NCBI GenBank assembly: GCA_946998205.1
Contig: CAMPYJ010000007.1
Location: 1-64,000 of the forward strand
Length of the DNA stretch: 64,000 nt
Source: an uncultured Prevotella sp.
Lineage (GTDB): Bacteria > Bacteroidota > Bacteroidia > Bacteroidales > Bacteroidaceae
Reading direction: 5' to 3'
This document shows positions 8,722-17,628 of the stretch, one piece after another (position 1 is the stretch's first letter; the number at the start of each line of letters is the position of its first letter). The notes beneath the pieces were generated by a model. That model was not told where the DNA came from, ran no database searches, and was given only the letters and a program-made list of their open reading frames with translations. Both the position numbers and the translations under genes were made by a program.

Positions 8722-9192
8722 TTATTGCCTTTTGTAGACCACGGGATCGTCCGTGACATCGTCACTTCCTACACTCACCTGTGTCATGAGGCCCTTTTCT
8801 TCGTCCACCTTTAAAACAACGACATACGCTGGCTGTCGGTCTTTGGCGGGCATCGTGATTCTCAATACCGGCTTTTGATATGTGTAGGTGGCGGTCTGTG
8901 TCACCTCTTGCCGGTGCTGTCGTCTGTTTGTTTCTACGCTGTTTTCTTTTTCGTATCTCTCTTCACTGCCCGAAGTGACAAACACCTCGCGGGCGGATGC
9001 GAACGCCAAACTTCCCCAGTGCTTCACATATTTGGAATGACTGGATGGCACTAAGCGTTCGTAACTCCATTTTGTATTTATCAACTTGTTTGCTGTTAGG
9101 CTCTCAAAATCTTTGTCCTGCTTGTCGCACGAAGCGAGCATGAAGACCATCGCACAAAGCGTCAACGTTATCGATAACAATCTTTTATTCAT
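8722..9192 (-). CDS. Small predicted lipoprotein
   Basis: A 156-residue protein starting MNKRLLSITLTLCAMVFMLASC. The lipobox LASC marks it as a lipoprotein with Cys at about residue 22. The mature part contains an NTKWSYE segment like those of lipocalin-like or DUF4923-type lipoproteins, and ends in a beta-rich stretch (VVLKVDEEKGLMTQVSVG). I recognise no enzyme motif. A -7 box (TATCTTTG, minus strand, 9234-9227) lies about 35 bases upstream and supports this start over longer in-frame extensions. It converges on the helicase, with 36 bases between stops. Confidence 0.78.
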   Translation of the reverse strand: MNKRLLSITLTLCAMVFMLASCDKQDKDFESLTANKLINTKWSYERLVPSSHSKYVKHWGSLAFASAREVFVTSGSEERYEKENSVETNRRQHRQEVTQTATYTYQKPVLRITMPAKDRQPAYVVVLKVDEEKGLMTQVSVGSDDVTDDPVVYKRQ

Positions 9193-10194
9193 TTTCTTAC
9201 TTGTTTTATGGTTTAAAATGAGGGTGCAAAGATAGAATAAAAGAATAAATTTTAAGCTGATTTGTTGCAAAAAATAACCATTTTGCAAGAAATGAAACTG
9301 CATCAAGCCCATAACGTGTGCCGGAGTGCTGTTGGAAGAATAGTCAAACAGTGTGTTTATGCGCATCATCGCACACGCAATCTCACTGAAAGATTTATGT
9401 GAATTTTCTTGACAACGAATCTCTTCATATTTGAAGAATGTACGACCAACCAGGTGTCTTGTTGCAAATACGCTCAAAATGAGAAGGATTTGTATGTTGT
9501 TGATGTATACGTCTTTATGTTAATATCTGTTCGCTGCATGCCTACTTTTGCCGCTTTTATTCGTGAAAAGCATTGAGTTAAGGGTGCAATAGGTATGCTT
9601 TTGCGCTGTAAACCCATGTTGATTGCGTGTCAAAGGGATGCTTCTAAGCGAGCAAAGTCAATGCATTATGGCTGAAATTCGCTTTTTCTTGCCAACTTAA
9701 CTCCTGTCTTGCATCCTGTTTGCCTATCATTTTTCTCCAGATTGAAAGTTTCTATGTGCCGTTTTTTGGGCGATAATTGGTAAAAGTACATAACAACCTT
9801 GGCGGCATCCTACTCGCATTGTTTGAATGGATAGGTTGGCCATGCGTGCACAAAGCATGAAAAATAGTTCACGAGTCATGTTTTTTTGCATACCTTTGTG
9901 GTGCAAATCACATTCATGTGCGGATGAAAGCGGAGGACAGCATGGCTGATCACCCTCTTCTCACACACAATTATTTTTCATTCATGAAGCTCAGTGGCAT
10001 TCTTTTTCTGGTGGTTCCCTTGCTGGGAAGTGCTTATTGTGACAAGGCCTGCGGTGGCTTGCGGAAAGACAAGGTGCGGTGGCGGTTCGCAACAAGTGGT
10101 ATTGGTATTTGGGGTGGAATGTTCAGCATTGGCACCCAATCCGAATATTTGGCAGCAGCTTTGACACCCACGGCGGCAGTAAATTATTGTCAAC
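9193..10194. other. 1-kb intergenic region; possible small gene near the right end
   Basis: The lipoprotein -7 box is at 9227-9234. The rest to about 9880 has no recognisable gene. At 9891-9898 a plus-strand TACCTTTG (-7 type) precedes an open frame from ATG 9924 to 10202 whose stop overlaps the SprT-like start. That frame has one hydrophobic segment but no recognisable family, so I do not annotate it as a gene. Confidence 0.5.
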
Positions 10195-10857
10195 ATGAAT
10201 GATAGGTTTATGATTGATGAGGCCTGGTTGCATGCGTCTTTTGACACTTTCAACCGCTTGTATTTCAACAATGCGTTGCCTCGCCCCCGACTTTCGTTGT
10301 CGCAGTCGCGCACGAGACTCGGCAGCATGTCGTGCAAGCACAAGCTTACCTGGAAAGGTTACAGGCCCTATCATTTTGCCATTCACGTCAGTACCTATTA
10401 TGATCAGACTGAACGGCAATATCAGAATGTGCTGTTGCATGAGATGATTCATTATTATATCGCCTACAAAGGCATTGTGGACACCTCGCCACATGGTAAG
10501 GTTTTTCGTCAGATGATGAAAAACTTGAATGAAAAGTATGGTTGGAAAATCAGCGTCAGCTCTCGGATGAGTGAGACAAAGTCTGTCTGCGTGCAATCAT
10601 CAGCCACGCCGCGGCTCATCCTCTTGCTCGAGGTGCGGGGACGGGGACATTTCGTTTCGGTTGTCAACCCCAAGTATGCGGCTGTGATGGAACACAAGAT
10701 TCAGCGGCTGGCAGAAGTGAAACAGCACGCATGGTACCAGTCTGCTGATGCTTATTTTGACAGCTTTCCGGTGGTAAGGAGCCTTCGGGGCAGGAGGATA
10801 ACGGCGGAAACGAGAAACGAACTCATCGCCAAACTTACACCTCTGAAGGAAGTTTGA
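10195..10857 (+). CDS. SprT-like zinc metallopeptidase domain protein
   Basis: A 220-residue protein with the SprT-like signature. It has an N-terminal segment for helix packing (FDTFNRLYFNNALP), a beta strand segment ending in the zinc motif HEMIHYY (HExxH), and a following GKVFRQMMKNLNEKYGW stretch that supplies the usual third-ligand region (PHGKVF). Family members include bacterial SprT and the eukaryotic DNA-protein crosslink protease Spartan, so a role in proteolysis of nucleic-acid-bound proteins is possible but unproven. The C-terminal half (from about residue 125) lacks the four-cysteine zinc ribbon of E. coli SprT. Confidence 0.85.
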   Translation: MNDRFMIDEAWLHASFDTFNRLYFNNALPRPRLSLSQSRTRLGSMSCKHKLTWKGYRPYHFAIHVSTYYDQTERQYQNVLLHEMIHYYIAYKGIVDTSPHGKVFRQMMKNLNEKYGWKISVSSRMSETKSVCVQSSATPRLILLLEVRGRGHFVSVVNPKYAAVMEHKIQRLAEVKQHAWYQSADAYFDSFPVVRSLRGRRITAETRNELIAKLTPLKEV

Positions 10858-10944
10858 CTTGTTTTGTCGTTTTCCTTTTTGTGTTACTCACGCAGTTTGT
10901 ACCACGCACCGTGGTTGTGTTTGGTTTGTTGTTCTTTCATTCAA

Positions 10945-11137
10945 GGGCGGTTCTATAAATTAGCTTTGTCAGATTGTGAGACTGTTTTTGAGGTCAATTT
11001 GTTGGTGAGTGAAGGAGTATAGCGAGCTATACGACTGAATGAACCAGCAAATTGAACCAAAAAGAGTCCACAAGATGACAAAACGTAAAAGAGACTTACA
11101 TAAAAAAACTTTACGGTGATAATTTATAGAACCGCCC
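10945..11137. repeat. 193-bp MITE-like foldable element, subfamily A
   Basis: The terminal inverted repeats are GGGCGGTTCTATAAATTA (10945-10962) and its complement (11120-11137). The same four bases, TCAA, flank both ends (10941-10944 and 11138-11141), as expected for a target duplication. The interior is a long imperfect palindrome centred on GTATAGC-GA-GCTATAC. It encodes no protein, so it would need a transposase in trans. Related copies are at 29734, 35649 and 62029. Confidence 0.88.
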
Positions 11138-11151
11138 TCAAAATAAGAAAA

Positions 11152-11195
11152 CAGACCCATCCCGCACCGATGAATCGGTGGAAGGGATGGGTCTG
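11152..11195 (-). terminator. Rho-independent terminator after the tricorn protease and orphan tail
   Basis: A strong stem (CAGACCCATCCC paired with GGGATGGGTCTG) with a second small stem in its loop (CACCGAT/ATCGGTG). On the minus strand it is followed by TTTTCTTATTTT. It would end the transcript of the 11.4-21 kb minus-strand genes. Confidence 0.75.
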
Positions 11196-11213
11196 TTGAA
11201 TGTGTTATGAGGA

Positions 11214-11370
11214 ATTATCTCTTGACAATCTTCAACACAGCAGGACTCTTGTCGCACATCCCCCTTACGATGTACATGCCCGTAGGCAGTGCTTGGAGGG
11301 ATAGGTGAGCGTTGGGATGCTTTTGTATCATCACTTTTGTACCAAAGGTGTCAGTCCTGCATGTGGACAA
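11214..11370 (-). pseudogene. Orphan C-terminal sorting-tail remnant
   Basis: Reading leftwards from about 11364 to the TAA at 11214-11216, one frame stays open for about 50 codons and ends LPTGMYIVRGMCDKSPAVLK-IVKR-stop. LP.G.Y.V ending in K-V/I-V-K is the pattern of Por/type IX secretion C-terminal tails (compare the 30193 and 63424 proteins). No start codon with an N-terminal domain precedes it; an in-frame TGA sits at its upstream end and the tricorn protease stop lies just before. It looks like the tail of a lost secreted protein that keeps its terminator. Confidence 0.6.
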
Positions 11371-11388
11371 ACCATGTCAATTCCTGAC

Positions 11389-14300
11389 TTATTTTTTCAA
11401 CATTTCCTCAACGGCCCGTTTCAGTTGGCGGTCGTTGCCATTGATGTAATCTTCCGGAGTGTTGTAAACTTCGATGTCAGGATTGAGTTGTGTGTTCTCA
11501 CTATAATGTCCATGCATGTCCAAGCAGCCTACTTGAGGAATGCCGAAGACCATGGTTGGGTCGAGAAGTGTCTCCCACCAAACCGCTGTCATGGTGCCGG
11601 CAACAGGCGTACCGATCAGCTTACCAATGCCCAACTCTTTGTACACGAACGGGAATCCGTGTCCATTACTGTAGTCATCTTCGCACACCATGACACACGA
11701 AGGCTTGGTCCATTTGTTCCAAGGGTCTTTGCCAATGAACTGTCCACGTGGGACAAAACTCTGATATTGCTTGCCAGAGAGCAGCGTGCACAAGTCATCG
11801 TGCAGCCAGCCGCCACCATTGTGTCGCTCGTCTACAATCACTGCCTCGCGATTTCTGTTCTTATCACTCAGCAATTCATGGAACACAGTGCGGAAACTCT
11901 CACTATCCATGGCCTTGACGTGTACGTATGCCAACCGTCCATGCGACAGACTGTCTACCAATTGGCGATTCCTGTCCACCCATCGTCTGTACAGCAATTC
12001 GTCTTGATAGCCCTTGCTGATGGCCTTCACCGTTACGTCGAAACGCTTTTTGGTGGCGGGATTGTACACCGATACCCTGACATTACGACCCGACTTACCA
12101 TCCAAGAGATAGTTGTAATCCTTGTTTTTCAGGATTGAATCACCGTCAATCTTCTCGATGATGCACCCTTTCGTCACGCCAGTGTTCTTCACTGCAAACG
12201 GGCCTCGCTTGATAACTTCTTCTACTTTCAGTCCATCGCCATCGTATGTCTCATCGAAGAACAGTCCCAAGGTTGCGGTGCTAAGGTTGGCTCCACCAGC
12301 AAAATAGCGGGCACCCGTGTGTGATGCGTTCAGTTCGCCCAACATTTCGCTCAGCATTTCACTGAAGTCATAGTTGTTGTTGATATAAGGTAAGAACCGT
12401 GCATAACTCTTTTTGTAGCCTTCCCAGTCAACACCGTGCAAGTCAACCTTATAAAATTTATCCTTCACCTGTTGCCATACATGGTTGAACATGTACTCCC
12501 TTTCCTGGTAAGGCTTGTAGTTGAAGCGTGCTTCAAAATCGACATTCTTCGAAGAGTTGCCGCCTATATCTATCTTCTTGATACCTCCTCCAGAGCATAG
12601 GTACAGATTCTTGAAGTCTTTGTCCGCCAGCATACCGCCGCCTCCAACACCTTTCAACACAATTTTTGTACTCTTATCTTGTAGATCATGCTTCCATAAG
12701 TCGTAACCACCCTCAAAGGCTGCCTGATAATAGAGGGCGTTTCCGTCGTTGCTCAGCACGGCATCACCCAATCGGCATGAGTTGACAGTGAGCCTAAGCA
12801 CACGGTCGCGGCAGTTGTCCAAGTCCAGTTTGACAGGCTCTTCCTTCTTTTCTTTCTTCTTCACCGTCACGTCTATCGTCTTTGGCTCTTCGGCTTTCTT
12901 CTTTTCTTTCTCTGCTTCATCGAGGAGACTCTTTTCCTCTTTCGTCATCTTGAACTTCTCATATTCGTCCAAGTCGAAGAACATGATGTACACATCGTCC
13001 TCGGTTCCCCAACTTCCATGACTGCGATAGCCAGCCCGGTCACTTTGGAAGATGATGGCTTTTCCGCCCAATACCCATTTTCCATTGCCGTCGTTGTAGC
13101 CACTTTGCGTAAGGTTGTAAATGGGCTTTTTACCTTCTGCGTCAATCAGGGCGATGTCTCGGTTGTTCCATCCTCCTGTTCCGATATAGTTGGAGATGAG
13201 CCATTTGCTGTCTGGACTCCATTCAAACCAAATATCTCCGTCGCTATAAGAGTAAACATATTTGCCGTCCATCACGGTTCTTACTTTCTTGCTCTTTACA
13301 TCAAGCACCTTGAGCGTACCCCTGTTCTCAAAGAAAGCAATGCTTTTCCCATCAGGACTGTATTGCGGTTGGAAAGAGGTATAAGCCGAATGGATGAGGC
13401 GTTCTTCCTGTAAGTCGGTGGCATACGCGAATTGTTTCTCCGCTTTATTCTTCATGGTTGTTTGGTAAATTTGCCACAACCCTTCCCGTTCCGACGCGTA
13501 TACAATAGCGAGACCGTCTGGTGAGAACCCAATTGAACGCTCTTGTTCGGGCGTATCGGTAATCTGTTTGGTGGTTTTGTATTCGATGTTGGTTACATAC
13601 ACGTCACCGTGTAACACGAATCCTATTTCCTTTCCGTTGGGTGAAAGAGCAATCTCTGTAGCTCCCCACGAGTTGATTTGACGTCTTAGGTCGATGTCAT
13701 TGCGGTCGGCAGTGATGCTCACGTTTACTTTTTGCGGTGCAGCAGACCCCATTTGCGTGTATATCTCACCGTCGTAACTGTAACAAATCCGCCCATTTCC
13801 CGCCACGGATAGATAGCGCACAGGGTGTTTGGTGTGGTGAGTAATTTGTGTTTTGTCAGCTCCCGAAATGCCTCGCTTGTACACATTGAACGTTCCATCA
13901 TCCTCACTGAGGTAGTAAAAAGAGGTGCCGTCGGGTGCCCAGCGTGGTGTGCGATCCTCACCATTGAAGGTAGTAAGTTTGGTAAACTTGCCATTTTGGT
14001 TGAGCCATATATCCCTTGTGATGGGCGAGCGGTGATGTTTGCGGAAGGCATCCTCGTATCCTTTCTTGTCATGATACAATATCTCACCCTTTTGGTTGAT
14101 GCTCAAATCCTCCATGTTCACAACAGAGAAGAGCTTTGGGCGGTCGCCTTTCAAGTTTACCTCGTACACTTGTGGGAACTGACTGCTGGCAAAAAAGATG
14201 GATTTTGCTGTTGGCATGATAGCTGCACTGAACAGGATGTGTTCGTTGTCACGCCATGCAATGGGCGTTTCGTTGGTGCTTCGGGTGGTTAGTCGTTTGG

Positions 14301-14595
14301 GTTCGCCACCGAATTTGTTCATTACATAGATATCCAAGCTACCTTCACGGCTCGATGCGAAGGCAATCTTCTTGCCGTCAGGACTCCAAATGGGGTAGGA
14401 ATCGTATGCTGCATTCGAGGTGAGTTGTCGTGCCTGACCGCCCGAAGCGGGTACGGTGAACACGTCGCCCTTATACGAAAACGCGATGGTTTGACCATCG
14501 GGAGAGATTGAAGTGTGTCTCATCCATAACGGATGGGGTTGGGCTGCCACCGACAGAGATAATGTGAGGGCAGTCAGAATAAGCACTCTTCTCAT
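11389..14595 (-). CDS. Tricorn-type S41 protease, secreted
   Basis: About 1068 residues. The preferred start MRRVLILTALTLSLSVAAQ gives a clear signal peptide; an ATG at 14628 would add 11 residues. The N-terminal half is beta-propeller with recurring blades of the form ..SPDGK.IAF...; after a Lys/Glu-rich linker (about 560-600) comes a PDZ-like region and the S41 catalytic core. The tricorn catalytic residues can be proposed: Ser-His in NASHTGA (about residue 760), the nucleophile Ser in the YSNGHGFP segment (about 975), and Glu in YSENTQLNPD. The role is peptide degradation in the periplasm. It begins 48 bases after the glycosyltransferase stop, so it may share that transcript. Confidence 0.9.
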   Translation of the reverse strand: MRRVLILTALTLSLSVAAQPHPLWMRHTSISPDGQTIAFSYKGDVFTVPASGGQARQLTSNAAYDSYPIWSPDGKKIAFASSREGSLDIYVMNKFGGEPKRLTTRSTNETPIAWRDNEHILFSAAIMPTAKSIFFASSQFPQVYEVNLKGDRPKLFSVVNMEDLSINQKGEILYHDKKGYEDAFRKHHRSPITRDIWLNQNGKFTKLTTFNGEDRTPRWAPDGTSFYYLSEDDGTFNVYKRGISGADKTQITHHTKHPVRYLSVAGNGRICYSYDGEIYTQMGSAAPQKVNVSITADRNDIDLRRQINSWGATEIALSPNGKEIGFVLHGDVYVTNIEYKTTKQITDTPEQERSIGFSPDGLAIVYASEREGLWQIYQTTMKNKAEKQFAYATDLQEERLIHSAYTSFQPQYSPDGKSIAFFENRGTLKVLDVKSKKVRTVMDGKYVYSYSDGDIWFEWSPDSKWLISNYIGTGGWNNRDIALIDAEGKKPIYNLTQSGYNDGNGKWVLGGKAIIFQSDRAGYRSHGSWGTEDDVYIMFFDLDEYEKFKMTKEEKSLLDEAEKEKKKAEEPKTIDVTVKKKEKKEEPVKLDLDNCRDRVLRLTVNSCRLGDAVLSNDGNALYYQAAFEGGYDLWKHDLQDKSTKIVLKGVGGGGMLADKDFKNLYLCSGGGIKKIDIGGNSSKNVDFEARFNYKPYQEREYMFNHVWQQVKDKFYKVDLHGVDWEGYKKSYARFLPYINNNYDFSEMLSEMLGELNASHTGARYFAGGANLSTATLGLFFDETYDGDGLKVEEVIKRGPFAVKNTGVTKGCIIEKIDGDSILKNKDYNYLLDGKSGRNVRVSVYNPATKKRFDVTVKAISKGYQDELLYRRWVDRNRQLVDSLSHGRLAYVHVKAMDSESFRTVFHELLSDKNRNREAVIVDERHNGGGWLHDDLCTLLSGKQYQSFVPRGQFIGKDPWNKWTKPSCVMVCEDDYSNGHGFPFVYKELGIGKLIGTPVAGTMTAVWWETLLDPTMVFGIPQVGCLDMHGHYSENTQLNPDIEVYNTPEDYINGNDRQLKRAVEEMLKK

Positions 14596-14643
14596 AAATA
14601 TTGTGTGTTTGTTGTTTAAAATGTTCATTCTTTAACGGTGCTG

Positions 14644-15669
14644 TCAGTCCCATTTGGATTTGCCACAAAGTTTGCGTAAGCGATTGACCACCGCCTCTTT
14701 GATGCGTTTGATGTTGCCTTTACGCAAGTTGATGAACAGCTCTTCTACCGATCGTCCTATCTTGAGCCAAGGATGTCCCCAGCCCATGATGCGGAACATG
14801 CGGTGCTTGTAGCCCACATTCTCAATGACATATCGTGGGTGTTTCAGCGGAAACGACAGTTCGTGGCGTTGCATGGTGAAGATACCTCGAATGGCTTTGG
14901 GTAAATCGTCGTTGCTCCCACTGAGGTGAACACCGTCTTCGGTAGCTCCAGCATTGCTGATCATGTTCACTCGTGGAACGATGCAGAGTTGTGAATGGAA
15001 GAAGATGGCTGCATGAAAAATCGTTTCGTAATACGCTTTCCCCACCGAACGGTGATACTCGCAAAACTCAATAAAGTCGCTTTGGTATTTCCTTTCTTTA
15101 ATAAGAGCTTCCAACTGCTGCCGATTGTACTTGTCGTCAAGGAACGAATATGTAGCGTCCCATTTGTCAACTACCCGTTTCCACGATGCCCAACCACTAA
15201 TGCTAAAGGTGGTGGTGAAGAAATAATCATCGGGAATCCCCTGTGTTTCTTCATCGTAGTTCATGCCCGCAATCATGCCGATGCGCTCATCATGTGCATA
15301 TCTGTCAAGCAATTCTTTGCAAAAAGGGAAGAACGAGAGGGCAGGCACGTTGTCATCTTCCAAGACAATGCACTTGTCTTCATGGCTGAATGCCCACTTT
15401 TGGGAGAGATATTCGGAAGGGTCGCAGCCCCTGTTCACCTCTTGGTAGTTGCGATGTACCTCACATTCCCAGTCAATCTGCTCATCGTCGAGCAGCTTTC
15501 GGCACGCTTCCATGCGTGGCAAGTCACTGTCGTTGCGTGGTCCATCCTGATACAGATACAACTTGCTTGGGCGAGCAAGTTTGATTTGTTCAAACAGGTT
15601 GCCCAGTTCCTTGGGACGATTAAAGAAGAGTATCAGTACCGCCACGTCTGTTTTTGCAGGCTGTTTCAT
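14644..15669 (-). CDS. Glycosyltransferase (GT-A fold, family 2-like)
   Basis: A 341-residue protein opening AVLILFFNRPKELGNLFEQI, the nucleotide-binding strand of GT-A transferases. It has the acidic metal-binding motif LEDDN (about residue 97) and a downstream SGWASWKR segment seen in related Bacteroidota glycosyltransferases. The donor and acceptor sugars cannot be read from sequence. It follows licD by 6 bases, so the two are surely co-transcribed and probably act on the same surface glycan. The C-terminus is basic (KGNIKRIKEAVVNRLRKLCGK) and may touch the membrane. Confidence 0.85.
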   Translation of the reverse strand: MKQPAKTDVAVLILFFNRPKELGNLFEQIKLARPSKLYLYQDGPRNDSDLPRMEACRKLLDDEQIDWECEVHRNYQEVNRGCDPSEYLSQKWAFSHEDKCIVLEDDNVPALSFFPFCKELLDRYAHDERIGMIAGMNYDEETQGIPDDYFFTTTFSISGWASWKRVVDKWDATYSFLDDKYNRQQLEALIKERKYQSDFIEFCEYHRSVGKAYYETIFHAAIFFHSQLCIVPRVNMISNAGATEDGVHLSGSNDDLPKAIRGIFTMQRHELSFPLKHPRYVIENVGYKHRMFRIMGWGHPWLKIGRSVEELFINLRKGNIKRIKEAVVNRLRKLCGKSKWD

Positions 15670-15675
15670 GTCCTA

Positions 15676-16509
15676 TCAATGTTTGTTGGTTTCGTTATTG
15701 TATATTTCAATGCTGCCTGTATGAGGCTTCAGTTGACTTAAATCGGGCAGCTTCATATAGTCGCCATAAATGTGTCGCAACATGCGGTCGCTGTCATGGG
15801 GAGCCATGAACGGACGATTTTCAAACACAATGGTTGTCAATGGGAATATATCCTCTTTGTATCGGGGATTGTGAAACGGAATACCAAGTCCGCTGGTGAT
15901 GGTTTTTGCGCCCGTGATGCGATTCACCAAGCGCAGTAATGGGTAGATAAATCTTACATTCCACGCATACAGTCGTTTCACTTTTTTCATGCACTCCTCA
16001 TCGCTTCCCTTGTAGGTACGCATGAGTTTATACGCATGACCGAAGGAAAGTTCCGAGAGCTTGTGTGTCCACATGTGTTGCTTCTCCAAAGGAAAGATGT
16101 CTATATAGATGCCACGATGCTTAAAAAAACGGTCGTAGTTGGGCTTCTCTTCGATATAGGAACAGCGGTCGCGCACCTTTGCGTAATGGTAACAATAATT
16201 TGGGTCGGTGCAATGGGCTTGCAATGCCAAATCTTCGGGCAGTTCGTGAGGTAGTATTTCCAAAAGTCGCTCGTAGTCTGAGCGCATCATCTCAATGTCC
16301 AAGTCATCATCCCAGGGGATAAAACCGCCATGACGAACGGCACCTATCAATGTTCCACTGCTGAGCCAATACCGAATGTTGTGGCGTTGGCATATCTTGT
16401 CAACCTCGACAAGGATGTGCAGCATGCGCATTTGTTGGCGGCGCAGCAACGAGCCGTCAGGATTATATCGTTGGCGCAGTTCCTCGTGTGGTATGAGTGG
16501 TGTGTTCAT
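15676..16509 (-). CDS. LicD family phosphotransferase
   Basis: A 277-residue protein with the LicD signature: SSGTLIGAVRHGGFIPWDDD followed by LDIEMMRSDYERL (about residues 42-75). LicD proteins transfer a phospho-substituent, classically phosphocholine from CDP-choline, onto a glycan; others move phosphoethanolamine-like or ribitol-phosphate groups. The acidic cluster WDDDLD binds metal. The neighbouring nucleotidyltransferase fusion (17629-19464) can supply a CDP-activated donor, so the pair should be read together. Overall length is normal for the family. Confidence 0.9.
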   Translation of the reverse strand: MNTPLIPHEELRQRYNPDGSLLRRQQMRMLHILVEVDKICQRHNIRYWLSSGTLIGAVRHGGFIPWDDDLDIEMMRSDYERLLEILPHELPEDLALQAHCTDPNYCYHYAKVRDRCSYIEEKPNYDRFFKHRGIYIDIFPLEKQHMWTHKLSELSFGHAYKLMRTYKGSDEECMKKVKRLYAWNVRFIYPLLRLVNRITGAKTITSGLGIPFHNPRYKEDIFPLTTIVFENRPFMAPHDSDRMLRHIYGDYMKLPDLSQLKPHTGSIEIYNNETNKH

Positions 16510-16552
16510 GACTGCTGTTTTATTTTATCGGCTACACAAAAAAATAATCGTC

Positions 16553-17533
16553 TTATAACCAAAATTTATCATCTAATTTGTGTTGAATAAAACTTTTACA
16601 GTTGATATTTCTTTCTAATATCATGTCGTATAAGTGAGAAGCAAATAATGCATCGTGTAAACCAATACCTATATTATAGCATAAAATCCGCTCATCGTCG
16701 GTTTGACGACCAGGTGCTTGTCCCAATAAAACACGACTTAATTCTTCGAAATGCTTAAACCGAGTAAAATACTTAAAGCCTTGTATATGTCCTTTGTCAT
16801 CTCCAAAGACTTTATCGAAAAACAAGTCACAATTTTGAAATCCACGAGTATGAACAGGTATCAATAACATACCAGGCTTAAAGTACTCACTGTTTGTGCA
16901 GAATAACTCTGTAGCTGATGTTACACAAGAAATCAACACATCTGCATGTCTTATTAGCTCATCAATATCATTAACTACCTCAAAGGAAACATTTTCAAAC
17001 GCTTCAAAGCGCTTAATGAATAAATCAGCTTGGTTTTTATATTTCAACAATCTAAACGTAACATGCTCCGGCGCAGTAATGTTCCTACTATCAAGCAAAC
17101 ACAAAGCTACAGCGCGAGCAGTATTGCCTAACCCCATTATAGAATAAGTATCTGTATGAGATTTCTTGAACAATTGTATTGCCAGTGAAGCAACGGCACC
17201 CGTTCGCATCGTTGTAATCCAATCGCCATCAAGGATGGCAAGCAATTGCCCTGTTCTACTATCGTAAAGCAATATGTCGCTGGCTAAAGAAGGAACTTGT
17301 CCTGCGATACGACGAACTTCTTTTACTGCAAAGCGACCTATTTTGGGAGGTAGCAGAGCGGGCATGGTATTAAAAAAATCATTGCCTTGAGGATGCAAAC
17401 TTATCTTAGGTGAAAGTTGTGCATCATATTTCATAAGAAATGAACTCTTTATCCACTCTACACAAGTGTGGGGAGTTACTCCCAACTGTAAAATTTGTTC
17501 ATGCTGAACAATAAGAACTTGATTTTCTATCAT
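16553..17533 (-). CDS. Ornithine cyclodeaminase / mu-crystallin family enzyme
   Basis: A 326-residue NAD(P)-dependent enzyme. The Rossmann motif SIMGLGNTARAVALCLL (about 130-147) and the upstream LYDSRTGQLLAILDGDWITTMRTGA segment are characteristic. Members include ornithine cyclodeaminase, alanine dehydrogenase, and SbnB-type enzymes that join glutamate and O-phosphoserine. The substrate here is unknown. The gene is visibly richer in A+T than its neighbours and lies between a nucleotidyltransferase-aminotransferase fusion and licD, so it probably modifies an amino-acid-like substituent of the glycan. It may be a later arrival in the cassette. Confidence 0.85.
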   Translation of the reverse strand: MIENQVLIVQHEQILQLGVTPHTCVEWIKSSFLMKYDAQLSPKISLHPQGNDFFNTMPALLPPKIGRFAVKEVRRIAGQVPSLASDILLYDSRTGQLLAILDGDWITTMRTGAVASLAIQLFKKSHTDTYSIMGLGNTARAVALCLLDSRNITAPEHVTFRLLKYKNQADLFIKRFEAFENVSFEVVNDIDELIRHADVLISCVTSATELFCTNSEYFKPGMLLIPVHTRGFQNCDLFFDKVFGDDKGHIQGFKYFTRFKHFEELSRVLLGQAPGRQTDDERILCYNIGIGLHDALFASHLYDMILERNINCKSFIQHKLDDKFWL

Positions 17534-17628
17534 TTATTTATTTTTTGAAAACAGATGAAGGTAAGTGTATAATAGCGTGTTCAATCTATCAATACAAAAT
17601 TATCTATTTCTTTGAGAAATCACAGTAT

